Below, piece after piece: positions 12,942-14,589 of a stretch of DNA of 14,589 nt. The position numbers were made by a program, and so were the translations under genes. The notes under the pieces were generated by a model. The model worked only from the letters and a program-made list of their open reading frames with translations. It was not told where the DNA came from and made no database searches. The DNA is from Calditrichota bacterium (GTDB lineage: Bacteria > Zixibacteria > MSB-5A5 > GN15 > FEB-12): NCBI GenBank assembly GCA_008501655.1, contig QQUK01000141.1:1-14589 (forward strand), read 5' to 3'. Position 1 is the first letter of the stretch, and each line of letters starts with the position of its first letter.

Positions 12942-13364
12942 ATGAAAGAACCTGTTATCAAAGGTAACACGATAATTGTACCCTCCAGCCTGGAGTATCT
13001 AACCAACATTGATGACTTCATAGAAGGTATTCTTCGTGGATTCGGAACGGATGATTCGGCTATTGCTGATATTGCGATTTCGGTATCGGAATTAGTGAAT
13101 AATTCCGTCAGCCACGGGAATAAAGCATCGGAAGACAAAACGGTTTCTGTCTCAATAGACAAAAAAGGCAGTGATGTCGTAATTGTGATAGAGGATCAGG
13201 GGGACGGTTTTGACCCTGAAGAGATTTCCAATCCACTTGATGAAGCAAACTTGTTGAAAGATAGCGGTCGGGGTATTTTTATCGTAAAATCGCTGATGGA
13301 CTCGCTTGAGGTTAATAAAACCGAAACGGGTACATCAATAATCATTAAAAAAGCAATAGCTTAA
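12942..13364 (+). CDS. RsbW/SpoIIAB-type serine kinase (anti-sigma factor, HATPase_c_2)
   Basis: The 140-residue GHKL-type ATPase domain has an N-box ELVNNSVSHG (50-59), a G1 box IEDQGDGFDP (83-92), a G2 box GRGIFIVKSLMD (109-120) and a final TETGTSIII (127-135). No separate phospho-acceptor His is present, as expected for a serine kinase of a STAS partner. It should phosphorylate S56 of the protein encoded upstream. A GGAG ribosome site is 7 bases before the ATG. The next gene, a membrane protein, starts 18 bases after the stop. The sigma factor or other target is not in the window. Confidence 0.92.
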   Translation: MKEPVIKGNTIIVPSSLEYLTNIDDFIEGILRGFGTDDSAIADIAISVSELVNNSVSHGNKASEDKTVSVSIDKKGSDVVIVIEDQGDGFDPEEISNPLDEANLLKDSGRGIFIVKSLMDSLEVNKTETGTSIIIKKAIA

Positions 13365-13382
13365 TTTTAGTATGAAACGAAG

Positions 13383-14519
13383 ATGAGTATAGAATTTGTT
13401 AAAACATTAATCTTTTTTATCACCGGCGGGTTTTTGATCTTTTTGGCAATTACCATCACCCGTGATAACATAACCAACCGGCTCAACCGGACCTGCGGAG
13501 CTATGCTCTTTTTTGCCGGTATCGGTCCGTTGTTTATGGCGTTTGGTTCTATACTTGACCCCCAGCAGATTCAGATTGCGAATTTTGAGGATTCGATACT
13601 ATTCAATCTGCATTATATCTGGGAATTCTTTTTCCCTCTTTTCCTTTTGTTTTCCTGGATATTCCCGGAAGACCGACTCAAATCATTTAAATCAATCCGA
13701 CTCCGGTATCTGATATTTTTACCTCAGGTTATGCATATGGTCATTATCCTCTTTGGTTTCAGACTTATTCAGTTTTTAAATTCGTTTCAGGTTTCAAGCG
13801 GTTCTGAAGGGTTTACCTCTATCATCGTCAAACCGTTTGCCGTCGGAATGGAATATATCGCTTTGCTGATAAGTTTTATTCAGACGTATCATGGGATGAT
13901 TTTCGGATTAATTAATCTTGTCTTTGGTATCGCTACGATATATTTCTTAGAAAGCGGTAAAAAATTAGTAACAAATCCGCGTATATTGACACAGACTAAA
14001 GTCATCAACTGGGCAGCACGACTTTCGATTACCTGTTATATTATCGCGATATTAGGCTCAACCCTCTTCCCTGAATCGATTTCAGATACACCAAAAGCTA
14101 TCCTGATAATTTTAGCCTTGTTATCGGGTACATCAATTTTCATCTATGCGACTCTTCGTTATCAGTTTTTGGATGTCCGGCTTGTCTTCCGGCAGTCTTT
14201 TGTCTATTCGATTACTTCAGCTTTGTTTGTAGGATTGTATATTTTTATTGTTATTCAATCGAAGGAATTGCTTCAGCCTATTTTTGGAGAGCAGACAAAT
14301 GTCATTAATTATGTGATTATCGGATTTCTTTTGCTGCTGTTCCAGCCGATAAATAATTGGATTGATGAATTCACTCGCTCATTTTTCATCCGGACCCGGA
14401 CGGACCATCGCAACGTAATCGAACGATTCTCCCGTCAGGTTATCTCTTTGTTTGACCCGGCGAGAGTTCCGCTGACCGTGAAACCAGCGAAGCATCGCAT
14501 TATCTGCGCAGAGCGGTAG
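13383..14519 (+). CDS. Multi-pass membrane sensor N-terminal region, output domain missing
   Basis: The 378 residues have about nine or ten hydrophobic segments (near 8-25, 38-57, 73-92, 107-128, 153-188, 210-228, 238-256, 274-292 and 306-321). A juxtamembrane linker, FTRSFFIRTRTDHRNVIE (330-347), then leads to RFSRQVISLFDPARV. In my recollection, proteins with this linker continue into a GAF domain and then a PP2C/SpoIIE phosphatase or kinase. Next to the STAS/kinase pair, an RsbU-like phosphatase that reactivates the antagonist is the natural expectation. Here the reading frame ends at 14519, soon after the linker, inside DNA of much higher G+C. The last 10-15 residues look unrelated to the family. 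It may be a frameshift, a truncation or an assembly join, so the true product is probably longer. Confidence 0.7.
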   Translation: MSIEFVKTLIFFITGGFLIFLAITITRDNITNRLNRTCGAMLFFAGIGPLFMAFGSILDPQQIQIANFEDSILFNLHYIWEFFFPLFLLFSWIFPEDRLKSFKSIRLRYLIFLPQVMHMVIILFGFRLIQFLNSFQVSSGSEGFTSIIVKPFAVGMEYIALLISFIQTYHGMIFGLINLVFGIATIYFLESGKKLVTNPRILTQTKVINWAARLSITCYIIAILGSTLFPESISDTPKAILIILALLSGTSIFIYATLRYQFLDVRLVFRQSFVYSITSALFVGLYIFIVIQSKELLQPIFGEQTNVINYVIIGFLLLLFQPINNWIDEFTRSFFIRTRTDHRNVIERFSRQVISLFDPARVPLTVKPAKHRIICAER

Positions 14520-14589
14520 AATCCCGGGGTCTAGCGGGGTTGGCACGGGAAAAGGCGCGCCTGTTCTATACTGCCGGACCAGCCGCTGC
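14461..14589. other. High-G+C end segment, possible foreign or misjoined sequence
   Basis: By hand count 80 of 129 bases are G or C (62%), against 57 of 120 (47.5%) in the preceding 120 bases and lower values over most of the window. From 14456 a second plus-strand frame is open to the window end and reads, from 14462, ESSADRETSEASHYLRRAVE and onward. I do not recognise that protein. A minus-strand frame is open too, so strand and gene cannot be settled. Confidence 0.45.

Overview
The window looks like chromosomal DNA of an anaerobic, Gram-negative-type bacterium. The evidence is oxygen-sensitive ferredoxin-linked enzymes, two lipobox lipoproteins, purine-rich Shine-Dalgarno sites and a G+C content in the low forties. 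Gene content and style would fit an uncultured FCB-type or neighbouring candidate phylum, but no marker gene is present and the placement is a guess. No rRNA, tRNA or CRISPR array was seen.

Layout. 7-1176 (-) is an M24 Xaa-Pro-type peptidase with a promoter so close that its mRNA may be leaderless. 1381-1821 (+) is a small four-helix membrane protein. It converges, over a clear bidirectional terminator (1851-1879), on a minus-strand pair: a lipoprotein resembling an inactivated metallopeptidase, then a citryl-CoA-lyase-type protein. 3593-10704 (+) holds a promoter, a leader hairpin and a tight nine-gene operon: P-loop ATPase, 2[4Fe-4S] ferredoxin, 2-oxoacid:ferredoxin oxidoreductase alpha (VorB-type), beta and gamma, NuoE-like, NuoF-like, a short NuoG/HydA-like protein, and a four-cluster ferredoxin. 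About 10.7-12.5 kb is an accessory stretch: palindromic repeats, a very A+T-rich lipoprotein gene, and a REP-associated tyrosine transposase (RAYT) between 35-bp inverted REP sequences. 12518-14519 (+) encodes a partner-switching module: STAS anti-sigma antagonist, RsbW-type kinase, and the membrane part of a probable sensor whose output domain is missing where base composition jumps to about 62% G+C.

How the genes work together. The operon links a thiamine-diphosphate 2-oxoacid oxidoreductase to the FMN/NAD module known from NADH dehydrogenases and bifurcating HydABC/Bfu-type enzymes, with no hydrogenase, formate dehydrogenase or membrane subunit. Five gene pairs or near-pairs are translationally coupled or separated by fewer than 10 bases. 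The inference is one complex, with up to twelve [4Fe-4S] and three [2Fe-2S] clusters, that exchanges electrons between 2-oxoacid oxidation (or reductive carboxylation), ferredoxin and NAD(H). The divergent citryl-CoA-lyase-type gene makes a carbon-fixation or reductive-TCA role possible but unproven.

Best leads: (1) the 2-oxoacid oxidoreductase plus Hyd/Bfu-like flavin module as a candidate unnamed complex; (2) the RAYT and its surrounding palindromes, several unrelated in sequence yet sharing GTAG at the hairpin foot; (3) the composition break and abrupt gene end at about 14.46 kb, which may be an assembly join.
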